In this document: piece after piece, positions 27,759 to 35,861 of the stretch | Numbering within the stretch: position 1 is the first letter of the stretch | Layout of the letters: each line of letters opens with the position of its first letter | Assembly (NCBI RefSeq): GCF_030816235.1 | Contig: NZ_JAUSXT010000001.1 | Span: forward strand, 1,860,001 to 1,924,000 | DNA length: 64,000 bases | Direction: 5' to 3' | Source: Microbacterium sp. W4I4 | GTDB lineage: Bacteria > Actinomycetota > Actinomycetes > Actinomycetales > Microbacteriaceae | The notes under the pieces: model-generated | Told to the model about the DNA's origin: nothing | Databases searched by the model: none | What the model saw: the letters and a program-made list of their open reading frames with translations, nothing else | Position numbers and translations under genes: made by a program

Positions 27759-28676
27759 TCAGCGCCTCCGCAGGGTCGGGTTGATGATGTTCTCCACCGC
27801 GCGCCCCACGAGCGTGAAGGCGAGAACCACCAGCACGATCGCGATGCCGGGCACGAGCACGTACCACCAGTAGCCGCTGGTGGCCGCGGAGACATCCATC
27901 GAGTTCTTCAGCACCGCGCCCCACGACTGCAGCGTGGTGTCACCTAGTCCGAGGAAAGACAGAGTCGACTCGGCGATGATCGCGGACCCGACCGTGAGCG
28001 TCGTGTTGGCGAGCACCAGGGGCAGCACGCCGGGCAGAAGGTGCTTGACGATGATGTGCCAATGGCCGGCCCCCAGGACCCTGGATCGCTCGATGTAGTC
28101 GCGCGACTCCACGGACAGGGTCTGCGCCCGCACGACACGGGCTGTTCCCGCCCATGACGTCAGGCCGATCGCGATCACGATCGTCCACACGCCGCGCTGC
28201 AGCACCGAGGAGAGCACGATGGCGAGGATCAGCGAGGGCAGCACGAGGAAGAAGTCGATGATGCGCATCAGCACGCCGCCCGCCCAGCCGGTGAAGTGGC
28301 CTGCGGCGATCCCGACGATCGTGCCGATGATCATCGACACGGCGGTCGCGGCGAATCCGACGACCAGCGACACCTGCGTGCCCCAGAGCATCCGGACCCA
28401 GATCTCACGGCCCTGATGGTCGGTGCCGAGCGGATGCTCCCACGACGGCGGCGCGAATCGCGGTGAATCGAGCAGCTTGGTGACGTCGAGCATCGATGCG
28501 GGCGCGATCACCGGCGCGAGGATCGCCAAGACGATCACGACCGCGAGGAAGACGAGCCCGACCATGCCCGCGCGGCTGTGGGAGAACTCACGGCAGAAGT
28601 CGCCGGCGGCCTTGCGGCGGCGAGCCCACGCCATGCCGCGCGGGGAGCGGGCGGTGATGTCGGTGCGGATGCTCAT
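27759..28676 (-). CDS. Dipeptide/oligopeptide ABC transporter permease (DppC type)
   Basis: This 305-residue permease starts at ATG 28676, overlapping the stop of the preceding permease (ATGA). It has a hydrophobic N-terminal helix at about 38-60, the DppC/OppC segment HPLGTDHQGREIWVRMLWG, and later the EAA loop (RVLGAGHWHIIVKHLLPGVLP). About six membrane helices are expected. Together with the DppB-type protein it forms the channel for imported peptides. Context with D-amino-acid enzymes suggests peptides that contain D-residues. Confidence 0.93.
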   Translation of the reverse strand: MSIRTDITARSPRGMAWARRRKAAGDFCREFSHSRAGMVGLVFLAVVIVLAILAPVIAPASMLDVTKLLDSPRFAPPSWEHPLGTDHQGREIWVRMLWGTQVSLVVGFAATAVSMIIGTIVGIAAGHFTGWAGGVLMRIIDFFLVLPSLILAIVLSSVLQRGVWTIVIAIGLTSWAGTARVVRAQTLSVESRDYIERSRVLGAGHWHIIVKHLLPGVLPLVLANTTLTVGSAIIAESTLSFLGLGDTTLQSWGAVLKNSMDVSAATSGYWWYVLVPGIAIVLVVLAFTLVGRAVENIINPTLRRR

Positions 28677-29713
28677 GCGCGCCTCACTCTCGGGTCGAGC
28701 CAGCGATAGATGAAGTCGGCGAACAGGTTCATCACGATGATGATCGCCGAGAAGACCACGAACGTTCCCTGCAGGAGAGGGAGATCGGGCCCTTGGATCG
28801 CCTCGAAGGTGAGCTTGCCGAGACCGGGCCAGGAGAACACGGTCTCCACAGTGACGGCTCCCGCGATGAGTCCTCCGATGTGCATGAAGACGAGCGTCAC
28901 AGCCGGCAGCAGGGCGTTCGGCACGGCGTGGCGGGTGCGGACCAGGTCGTCGCGCAGCCCCTTGGCCCGAGCCGTGGTCAGATAGTCGGCACTCATCTCC
29001 TCCATCACCGATGCGCGCATCACCATGACGTACTGCGCATAGACGACGGCCACCATCGTGGCCACGGGGAGAACCATGTGAGAGATCACGTCGAACACCT
29101 GGCCGATGGCATCCGCAGGTGGGCTCGATGAGACCATCCCTCCGGTCGGGAACCAGTGCAGCGTCCCGCCGAAGACCATCAGCAGGATGAGCCCGAGCCA
29201 GAACGTGGGCACCGACCACAGCACGAGCGAGGTGCCGGAGGTGATCTTGTCGAAGGTCGAGCCGTGCTTCCAGCCGGCCTTCTGGCCGAGCCACAGTCCC
29301 AGCGAGATGGCGAGGACCGCGGCGGTGCCGGTGAGCAGGATGGTGTTCCAGAAGTACTGTCCGATGAGGGATGCCACGGACTCGTGGTACACGTAGCTCT
29401 CACCGAAGTTCAGCGTGAAGACGTTCCCGATGTAGTCGGTGAACTGCTGCAGGAGCGGACGATCGAGACCGAGCTGCTTGCGAAGCTGCTCCATCTGCTC
29501 CGGCGACATCGGCCTGTCGCGGGCCATCGCCTTGACCGGGTCGCCCGGAAGGATCTTGAACGCGAAGAATCCCAGGATGATGACCATCACCAGGCTGATC
29601 AGTGCGCCGCCGATCTTGGTGAGGGCGTACTTCAGCGCGGGCGTGCCGCGCGGGGCGGAATCACCCTGCTCTTCGAGGATGACGGCCTCGGTGGCCGGCA
29701 CTGTATCGGACAC
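28673..29713 (-). CDS. Dipeptide/oligopeptide ABC transporter permease (DppB type)
   Basis: This 346-residue protein starts at GTG 29713, preceded by AGGAG at seven bases; a longer frame to 29797 would run through the upstream hairpin. The DppB/OppB N-terminal helix is followed by FKILPGDPVKAMARDRPMSPEQMEQLRKQLGLD, which is diagnostic. The EAA-like loop TTARAKGLRDDLVRTRHAVPNALLP contacts the ATPase. About six membrane helices. The gene is separated from the binding-protein gene by a 16-bp perfect hairpin (29763-29807). Confidence 0.93.
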   Translation of the reverse strand: MSDTVPATEAVILEEQGDSAPRGTPALKYALTKIGGALISLVMVIILGFFAFKILPGDPVKAMARDRPMSPEQMEQLRKQLGLDRPLLQQFTDYIGNVFTLNFGESYVYHESVASLIGQYFWNTILLTGTAAVLAISLGLWLGQKAGWKHGSTFDKITSGTSLVLWSVPTFWLGLILLMVFGGTLHWFPTGGMVSSSPPADAIGQVFDVISHMVLPVATMVAVVYAQYVMVMRASVMEEMSADYLTTARAKGLRDDLVRTRHAVPNALLPAVTLVFMHIGGLIAGAVTVETVFSWPGLGKLTFEAIQGPDLPLLQGTFVVFSAIIIVMNLFADFIYRWLDPRVRRA

Positions 29714-29762
29714 GTCGGTCTCCTGTCCTGCCGCTTGACGCGGATGATCGTGACGTTCGGAT

Positions 29763-29807
29763 GAAGCGCGCCGTGGCGCCCCCGGAGGGTACGCCACGGC
29801 GCGCTTC
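29763..29807 (-). terminator. Hairpin between the peptide-binding-protein and permease genes
   Basis: Perfect 16-bp arms (29763-29778 and 29792-29807; GAAGCGCGCCGTGGCG) surround a 13-base loop. It lies four bases after the dppA stop and 49 bases before the dppB start on the minus strand. There is no strong U-run, so it is more likely a partial attenuator or a 3'-stabilising hairpin that yields more binding protein than permease, a known arrangement in ABC operons. Confidence 0.7.
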
Positions 29808-29810
29808 GTC

Positions 29811-31661
29811 TCACTCGATGTCGGCGCTGCGACGACGTCGGACCATCAGCAGGATCACGGCACCGATGACGAGGACTCCGACGACACCACCGGTCACCAG
29901 CAGGCCGACGTTCGGGCCTCCCTTGGCCGTCTCGGCGTCACCGACGGCGTGCACGGTCAGGTAGCCCCAGTAGCCGGACTGGTTGGCGATGATGCCACCC
30001 TTCTTCGGCATCAGGGAGAAGTCCGTGAATCGGTCGGAGCGGTAGGCCTCCAGGCTGTTGGCGTACCAGGTCGCGACCTGAGCGGTGGCCTCGTAGTTCA
30101 TCTCGAGCATCTCCTGCACGAGCGCCTTGCGCTTTTCGGGGTCGAGCTCGGTGTGCTGCTCGTCGTACAGCTTGTCGAACTCCGGGTCGCACCAGCCGTC
30201 CTGCGAGGTGCCGCCCGATCCGTCGGTGCCGGTCGGGAGGTTCGCGCAGGTGTTGATTCCGAGCTGGAAGTCGGGGTCAGCGCCCATGCTCCACCCGCTG
30301 AAGTACATGTCGTAGTTGCCCGCGGAGGTCTCGGCACTGATCGTGTCGACGTCGGTGGACTCGATGTCGACCTGGATGCCGATCTCCTTCATCCACGGCA
30401 CGAAGTACTCAGCCTCGGACTGCTCGGTGATGCTCGACGAGTCCACGAACAGTCGGAGCTTCAGCGGCTGACCGTCCTTGACGCGAATGCCGTCCGCTCC
30501 GACCGCCCAGCCCGCTTCATCGAGCTTCTTCTTCGCCGCATCCGGGTCGTACTTCATGATGACCGGGCTGTCAGCGGGCAGCGTCCAGTTCGGGTACGAG
30601 GCGGGGACGAAGCTCGTCGCCAGTACGCCGTAGCCGCCCAGAACCTTGTCCAGCAGCGTCTCGATGTCGGTGCCGAGGCGAATCGCCTGCCGCACGGCTA
30701 CATCCTGGAGTGCCGGGTTGCCGTTGCCGTACGCCTCACCGGTGCGCGTCTTCCACCCGGAGTTCAGACCGATCGACGAATAGCGGCGACCCTGACCCGA
30801 GTGCACCGTGATGCCGTCGACGTTCTTCAGCGCTTCGTACTGCGTAGCCGTGAGACCGGTGACCATGTCGACGTCGCCGGAGCGCAGCGCCTGCACCTGC
30901 GCGTCCGAGTTGGTGTAGTAGATGTACTGGATCTTGTCGATCTTGGGGGCGCCGCGCCAGAAGTCCGGGTTGGCCTTGAGCGTGATGAACTGGTTCGCCT
31001 TGTAGCTCTCCAGCAGGAACGGGCCGGAGCCGACGACGTCCTTGTCGTTCGGGTACTCGGCAGGGTTGTCGATCTTCTCCCACACGTGCTTGGGCACGAC
31101 GGGGATCTCGACTCCGGGGTTGGGTGCCTGCGGAGCGGTCATGGTGAGCACGACGGTCTTCTCATCCGGCGTGTCGATCGAGTCGAGGTTCGCCAGCAGG
31201 TTGCCGTTGGCGACGCCGAGCGCGGGGTCGCTCATCATCGTCTCGTACGTGTACTTGACGTCTTCCGAGGTGATCGGCTCGCCGTCCGACCACTTCAGGC
31301 CGTCCTGCAGGGTGAATGTCCAGACCTTGCCACCCTCTGAAGTCTCCCAGCTGTCGGCGAGGCCCTTCGTGGGCGAGCCGTCCTCCTGCGCGAACTGCAC
31401 GAGGAACTCGTACGTGTAGCGCAGGGTGTTCGTGGGCAGGAGGTAGATCGAGGTGAACGGGTTGAACGAGTCGACGAAGCCCGAGGTCGCGATCCGCAGC
31501 GTCTTGCTGTCGGCATCGGAGGTGGGTGGTGCGGTTGATTCCGCGGCGCGGATGCCGGAGGGCGCGCTCGCGCTCGCCATGGTGGCCGGCGTGGCCATCA
31601 AGGCGGTCGCTGCCGCCACGCACAGCACGCGCATCAGATGTTTGCGGTGTCGAGTTCGCAT
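29811..31661 (-). CDS. Peptide-binding protein of the ABC importer (SBP family 5), membrane-anchored
   Basis: This 616-residue protein starts at ATG 31661 with GGAAGGA upstream. It has a signal peptide at about 1-33, then an SBP_bac_5 fold: LRIATSGFVDSFNPF at the start, FTLQDGLKWSDGEPITSEDVKYTYE, VVGSGPFLLESYKANQFI and QDVAVRQAIRLGTDIETLL. This is the DppA/OppA architecture that captures peptides outside the cell. Unusually, the C-terminus carries a membrane helix (VGLLVTGGVVGVLVIGAVILLMV) and RRRR, and no lipobox Cys is seen. The protein seems tethered by a C-terminal anchor instead of a lipid. The usual length is about 530-550, and the extra part is this tail. Confidence 0.92.
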   Translation of the reverse strand: MRTRHRKHLMRVLCVAAATALMATPATMASASAPSGIRAAESTAPPTSDADSKTLRIATSGFVDSFNPFTSIYLLPTNTLRYTYEFLVQFAQEDGSPTKGLADSWETSEGGKVWTFTLQDGLKWSDGEPITSEDVKYTYETMMSDPALGVANGNLLANLDSIDTPDEKTVVLTMTAPQAPNPGVEIPVVPKHVWEKIDNPAEYPNDKDVVGSGPFLLESYKANQFITLKANPDFWRGAPKIDKIQYIYYTNSDAQVQALRSGDVDMVTGLTATQYEALKNVDGITVHSGQGRRYSSIGLNSGWKTRTGEAYGNGNPALQDVAVRQAIRLGTDIETLLDKVLGGYGVLATSFVPASYPNWTLPADSPVIMKYDPDAAKKKLDEAGWAVGADGIRVKDGQPLKLRLFVDSSSITEQSEAEYFVPWMKEIGIQVDIESTDVDTISAETSAGNYDMYFSGWSMGADPDFQLGINTCANLPTGTDGSGGTSQDGWCDPEFDKLYDEQHTELDPEKRKALVQEMLEMNYEATAQVATWYANSLEAYRSDRFTDFSLMPKKGGIIANQSGYWGYLTVHAVGDAETAKGGPNVGLLVTGGVVGVLVIGAVILLMVRRRRSADIE

Positions 31662-31969
31662 GAGAGTCCTTCCATCGCTGCCGGAGTCCGCAGTCGGCCC
31701 CGAGGGTTGGAGCAATAGAACCGCACATCACACGATGCGGTCAACACATTCGTACCAAATGATTGTTAACGCTGTGTTGCAGCCGACGGGTCTGCGGGGG
31801 CCTCGCAGCGCGAGGGAACCCTCGCCTCGACGGCACAGCAGGGCTTGCTTAGCGCGAAATGATCAGGAATGCGGGCTTCACTTCGGCGCGTCGCCCGAAT
31901 GCCGCCTCCGCACCCGGCCCTTGACGCGACAGGGACAGATGGCGGAGGATCCGTTACGGATCATCCCCC
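31662..31969. promoter_or_regulatory. Intergenic region with the dpp promoter
   Basis: This 308-base gap separates divergent dppA and the C39-like gene. On the minus strand TTGACC (31744-31739) and a weak TTCTAT (31720-31715) with an 18-base spacer form the best dpp promoter candidate. An inverted repeat CAACACA / TGTGTTG (31742-31748 and 31773-31779) flanks an unusually AT-rich stretch (ACCAAATGATTGTTAACG) just upstream, a plausible operator. The right half (31790-31960) is GC-rich with no gene; the plus-strand start has GGCGGAGG at 31939-31946. Confidence 0.5.
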
Positions 31970-33082
31970 ATGGACGGAGCACCCCCGATGCCGACCTCAC
32001 CCGCCCCGACGGTGCCCACGTGGCGCACACTGCTGATGCGCGCGGACACCCGCGTCGGCTGGGAGGGGCCCCGATGGACTTCCGACATCCTGGAACCGGG
32101 GTTCGCCGCCGACCGCGCCATCGCATCATGGAATCTGGATGCCGGGACGACCGCACAGGTCGACATCCGCTCGCGCCGCCCCGACGGCGCTTGGCATCCG
32201 TGGCAGTCGCTCGCGACCTGGGGCGAGCCGGGTGCCCGAACCAGCCCCGCTCGCTCCGCGGCGAAGCCGGGCGAACAGGGCATCCCCGTGGTCGACACCG
32301 ACGTGCTGACAGCTCCCGCCGGTGCCGAGTTCGACGCCGTGCAGCTGCGCATCACGCTCGGGGAGGGACAGGACGCGGACGGCGACCGGTCCGCAGGACC
32401 ACTGCACCTGGCGACGGTGAACGTCACTGCGTCGGCCGACCCGGCACCACTCGCAGACACCGATGCGATCGGCGGGATCCTCGGCGCGGCAGCCTCGGTG
32501 CGCCCGCTGTCGCAGCGGGCGTACCCCGCACGAGACGATCTGGGCGGTGGCCCCGTCTGGTGCTCACCGACCTCTTTGACCATGGTCGCCCTGGCCTGGG
32601 GCACCGAGATCCCGACCGCTGCACCCGAGGAGATCCCCGAGGGCGCCGATCCGCACGTGCCGTGGGTCGCCCGCTCCGTATACGACATCGCCTACGAAGG
32701 CACGGGCAACTGGTCGTTCAACGCCGCTCTCGCGGGTTCCCTGGGCCTGGAGGCGTTCGTGACCCGACTGCCGGGGCTGCGCGCCGCGCGGACGTTGACG
32801 GATGCCGGCGTCCCGATCGTCGCCTCGATCCGCTTCGGCAAGGGAGAACTGTCCGGCGCGGACTACGGCGCACCGACCGGGCATCTGGTCGTCATCCGCG
32901 GGTTCACCGCCGACGGCGACGTCCTGGTCGCGGACCCGGCGAACCCCGGCGGCGCGGCCGGCCTGCGCACCTACCCGCGCGCGGCCTTCGACACGGCGTG
33001 GTCGTACAGCCGTCGGACCGTCTACGTCGTCACGCCGCGCGGACACGAGCTTCCGGCGGTCGTGGGCGATGCTGCGTGGTGA
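31970..33082 (+). CDS. C39-family (cysteine) peptidase-like protein
   Basis: The protein has 370 residues. Residues about 20-160 form a beta-rich region, and residues about 185-365 form a papain-like C39_2 domain. The catalytic Cys is in GGGPVWCSPTSLTMVALAW, the His in PTGHLVVIRGF and the Asp in VLVADPAN, in the expected order. No signal peptide is evident, so it may be cytoplasmic. An ATG at 31988 is a possible alternative start. It lies beside the peptide importer and D-amino-acid enzymes, and similar genes recur in such loci; it could cleave an imported peptide or an amide. Function is unproven. Confidence 0.75.
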   Translation: MDGAPPMPTSPAPTVPTWRTLLMRADTRVGWEGPRWTSDILEPGFAADRAIASWNLDAGTTAQVDIRSRRPDGAWHPWQSLATWGEPGARTSPARSAAKPGEQGIPVVDTDVLTAPAGAEFDAVQLRITLGEGQDADGDRSAGPLHLATVNVTASADPAPLADTDAIGGILGAAASVRPLSQRAYPARDDLGGGPVWCSPTSLTMVALAWGTEIPTAAPEEIPEGADPHVPWVARSVYDIAYEGTGNWSFNAALAGSLGLEAFVTRLPGLRAARTLTDAGVPIVASIRFGKGELSGADYGAPTGHLVVIRGFTADGDVLVADPANPGGAAGLRTYPRAAFDTAWSYSRRTVYVVTPRGHELPAVVGDAAW

Positions 33083-33119
33083 TCGGATCGTCATCGCGGT
33101 GCCCGCGGCCGTACCTCGA

Positions 33120-34244
33120 CTAGACCGGCATGTCGGCGAGAAGCGCGGTCAGCAGGTCGATGCGCTCCATGAGCGACGCCATCGACGCGTGCTCTGTGGC
33201 CGCATGAGCCCCACCGCCGCGCGGCCCGAATCCGTCGACGGTGGGGATGCCGAGACTGCCGAGCAGGTTCGTGTCTCCTGCCCCGCTGGCGGGACGCGCG
33301 TCGATCTGCTGGTCGATCCGGTCGCCGACGACGCTCACCCGTTCGCGCAGCCGCTCGTCCGCGGCCGAGGGGCTCCATGCCGGGCGGTGGCTGAGCACGC
33401 GCAGGTCGACGACCGCGCCCTCGCGCACGGGACGGAGCTCGCGCAGTGCGGCGAGGACGCGGTGCTCCGAATCGGCATCCACGAATCGCAATCCGATCTC
33501 TGCCGAGGCATCTGCCGGGATGACGTTCGCGCGCCCTCCCCCGGTGATCGTGCCGACGTTGCACAGAACCTCGACCGCGAGGGCAGGATCCGTCACGATA
33601 CCCCGCACCGCGATCAACTGGTCGACGAGTTCATCGATCGCCGAGACTCCCGAATCCGGATCGAGCGCCGCGTGCGCCGCGCGGCCCCGCACGGTCAGCA
33701 GCACGCGCGTGCTGCCACGGCGGCCCACCTTCAGCGCGCCGTCCGGATGCGGGGACTCGAACCCGATCGCGCCCCTCACGCCCATGGCGCACGAGCGCAG
33801 CAGCTGCTGGGAATGCGGCGAGCCCACCTCCTCATCGCAGACGATCACGGCGCGAACGGCGCGATGCGAACGTCCGCGCAGACGCTCGATCGCGGCGATC
33901 ATCACGATCAGTCCGCTCTTCATGTCGTAGACGCCCGGGCCCCGCACCGTGTCACCGTCCACGAGCCAGGGCACCTCGCCGTCGAGCGTTCCCCGTGGCC
34001 ACACGGTGTCGGAGTGACCGACGAGCAGCAGGGGATCGCCGACGCCCGCCACCTCGGCGACCAGGTCGGTGCCGGCAGCGCTCTCGATCAGACGCACCTC
34101 CGCGCCGGCGGATGTCCACCACTCGGCGAGCAGCCCGACGACCGCGCCGCTGGCAGGACGGTCGAAAGAGGGCGACTCGATCGCGACGAGACGTTCGAGT
34201 CGGGTCAGGACGCGCTCGCGTTCCCCGATGTCGTCACGCCGCAT
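33120..34244 (-). CDS. M20-family peptidase, candidate N-acyl-amino-acid desuccinylase
   Basis: This 374-residue zinc peptidase is of the carboxypeptidase G2/ArgE group. Metal ligands appear as LLLVGHSDTVWPRG (His), GPGVYDMKSG (Asp), VCDEEVGSPHS (catalytic Glu and ligand Glu), a later Asp/Glu and a C-terminal GGGAHAATEH (His). The dimerisation lid lies in between. Divergent from a GNAT / SIS / racemase operon across 103 bases, it could be the L-specific desuccinylase that completes D-to-L amino acid conversion (known pathway in Geobacillus kaustophilus). Plain dipeptidase or glutamate carboxypeptidase activity is the main alternative. Confidence 0.83.
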   Translation of the reverse strand: MRRDDIGERERVLTRLERLVAIESPSFDRPASGAVVGLLAEWWTSAGAEVRLIESAAGTDLVAEVAGVGDPLLLVGHSDTVWPRGTLDGEVPWLVDGDTVRGPGVYDMKSGLIVMIAAIERLRGRSHRAVRAVIVCDEEVGSPHSQQLLRSCAMGVRGAIGFESPHPDGALKVGRRGSTRVLLTVRGRAAHAALDPDSGVSAIDELVDQLIAVRGIVTDPALAVEVLCNVGTITGGGRANVIPADASAEIGLRFVDADSEHRVLAALRELRPVREGAVVDLRVLSHRPAWSPSAADERLRERVSVVGDRIDQQIDARPASGAGDTNLLGSLGIPTVDGFGPRGGGAHAATEHASMASLMERIDLLTALLADMPV

Positions 34245-34271
34245 GCCACTCCCCGTCCTACCCTTTTACGA

Positions 34272-34310
34272 AACGTATCCGAGAGTCGGTGCACGCGTCA
34301 ATGCTTGACA
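34272..34310. promoter_or_regulatory. Divergent promoter region with dyad GTCAATGCTTGAC
   Basis: A perfect dyad GTCAA-TGC-TTGAC (34297-34309) lies in the 103-base gap between the M20 and GNAT genes. For the minus strand it contributes a -35 TTGACG (34301-34296) with a -10-like TACGTT (34277-34272), 18-base spacer. On the plus strand it contains a consensus TTGACA (34305-34310), but no good -10 follows at 17 bases. The dyad would let one regulator control both directions. Confidence 0.45.
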
Positions 34311-34347
34311 ATTCAGTACTATCGCGACGCGCAAGGACGAATATAGG

Positions 34348-35142
34348 ATGCGTATCATGCAGGACGCCTCGACGGGACCCTATCGAAGCTCGACGTTGCG
34401 CACGCACGCGGAGTTCCATGCCGCCGCCGAGCTCTACGCCTGCGTATTCGGTTATGACAGTCCTGATCTGCAGCTGAACACGAATCTTCTGAGCGCACTC
34501 GTGCGCAACGGCGGGTCGGTCGTCGGGGTGCATACGCGCACCGGGGCGCTGGCCGGTTTCGCCTACGGCTTCTCGGGGCGCGACGCCTCGGGTCGCGAGT
34601 TCCACTACTCGCAGGCCGCCGTCGTCCACGCCGAGCATCAGGGAGCGGGCGTCGGTCGCCTCCTCAAGCGCGCCCAGCGCGATGTCGCCCTCGGGTGGGG
34701 CCATCGACGCATGCGGTGGACCTTCGACCCGCTGCTCACCCGCAACGCGCACTTCAACTTCAGCTCATTGCGCGCTGAGGGGATCGACTGCATCGACGAC
34801 TACTACGACCGCCCGGGAACCGATCGTGTCGTCGTGGACTGGGTGCTGGATCGGCGCACCGATCCGTATGACGCGGCGCGGAGCATACGCCCGCCGGCAT
34901 TCGGCTCATCCGACTGGGGGCGCCCCACGCGCCACGAGGATACGGATGCAGACGCGGTCTGGCTGCCGGTGCCGGCGCAGACCTCGGGATCCGCATCATC
35001 CGGCGCCGAGATCATGGAGCTGGTCCGCGACGGAGTGCGGTCTCTTCTTGCCGAGGACCGGACCCTCGTCGCATGCAGGAGAGTCGATGCCACCACGGCC
35101 GCATACCTTGCGGTTCGCCGTCTGGATGAGGAGAACGCATGA
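34348..35142 (+). CDS. GNAT N-acyltransferase of the COG3375 group, candidate D-amino acid N-succinyltransferase
   Basis: This 264-residue protein resembles COG3375. The segments LYACVFGYDSPDLQLNTNLL, GALAGFAYGFSGRD, acetyl-CoA loop EHQGAGVGRLLKRAQRDVAL and RMRWTFDPLLTRNAHFN follow in the family order. In Geobacillus this family member succinylates D-amino acids using succinyl-CoA, next to an N-succinylamino acid racemase and an M20 desuccinylase; all three occur here. The start may be 34348 or the ATG at 34357. The stop overlaps the SIS-gene start (ATGATG). CoA donor and D-specificity are inferred from context. Confidence 0.82.
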   Translation: MRIMQDASTGPYRSSTLRTHAEFHAAAELYACVFGYDSPDLQLNTNLLSALVRNGGSVVGVHTRTGALAGFAYGFSGRDASGREFHYSQAAVVHAEHQGAGVGRLLKRAQRDVALGWGHRRMRWTFDPLLTRNAHFNFSSLRAEGIDCIDDYYDRPGTDRVVVDWVLDRRTDPYDAARSIRPPAFGSSDWGRPTRHEDTDADAVWLPVPAQTSGSASSGAEIMELVRDGVRSLLAEDRTLVACRRVDATTAAYLAVRRLDEENA

Positions 35143-35861
35143 TGTCCGAGCGACAAGAGCCGACGCAACCCGACGACTTCGATGACAGCCTGCACGACCG
35201 ATCGCTGGTCTCCCCCGGCGAGCGGTACGGAGAGCGCATCCGCACCAACATCTCGGCCGAGGCGCTGCAGGCCCGCGTGATCGAGACGGAAACGCGTTCA
35301 CTCCAGCGGACGTTCGACGAGCTCACCCGCAGCGGCGACGTGCCCCGCGCCGCGACGCTCATCCTTGGCGCCCGCCGGCGCTACATCGGTGGGCTGGGCA
35401 AGGCGGCGGCATACGCGGAGCTCCTCGGCGCCGATCTGTCGGCGACGCTGTCGAATGTGTTCCTCGTGGACGGTCGCGCGCTCTCGCCGCTCACCGTCCT
35501 CACGGACGTGCGTGCGAGCGACGTGCTGATCGTCTTCTCGATGAGGCGGTACCGCGCGGAGACGGTGCGATTCGGCGAGTTGTTCCGGGAGGCCGGCGGC
35601 CAGCTCGTCGTCATCACCGACAGCGACGACGCCCCCCTGGCCGCAAGCGCGTCCTCACTCATCCGTGTTCACACGGGATCCGCCTCGTACGCCGATTCGC
35701 CCACCTCTGTGGCCGCGGTCTGCCATCTGCTCTCCACGCTCACCACCGCGAGCGCCAAGGGTGCGCGCCGGCGGCTCGCGACCAGGGACCGGTTCGCGAC
35801 CGACCTCGGACTGCACCACCCCGGTCCCCATACCGACGCAGACAAGGAGCAAAGGAAATGA
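35139..35861 (+). CDS. SIS-domain protein of the MurR/RpiR type lacking the HTH domain
   Basis: The protein has 240 residues. A SIS sugar-phosphate isomerase-like domain spans about residues 60-200: ATLILGARRRYIGGLGKAAAYAELLGADL, then VLIVFSMRRYRAETVRFGELFREAGGQLVVITD, and a His/Ser-rich end. MurR/RpiR regulators normally carry about 75 N-terminal residues with a helix-turn-helix; here the first 55 residues are polar with no HTH. It may bind an effector and act on another regulator, or have been repurposed. GAGGAG precedes the ATG; the gene overlaps both neighbours by four bases, so it is tightly coupled to the operon. Ligand unknown; MurNAc-6-phosphate-like compounds are a guess from the family. 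Confidence 0.7.
   Translation: MMSERQEPTQPDDFDDSLHDRSLVSPGERYGERIRTNISAEALQARVIETETRSLQRTFDELTRSGDVPRAATLILGARRRYIGGLGKAAAYAELLGADLSATLSNVFLVDGRALSPLTVLTDVRASDVLIVFSMRRYRAETVRFGELFREAGGQLVVITDSDDAPLAASASSLIRVHTGSASYADSPTSVAAVCHLLSTLTTASAKGARRRLATRDRFATDLGLHHPGPHTDADKEQRK

Noticed and set aside
34317..34322. TACTAT as a -10 element for the GNAT gene
   Set aside because: The good TTGACA is only six bases upstream and no hexamer stands at the right distance.
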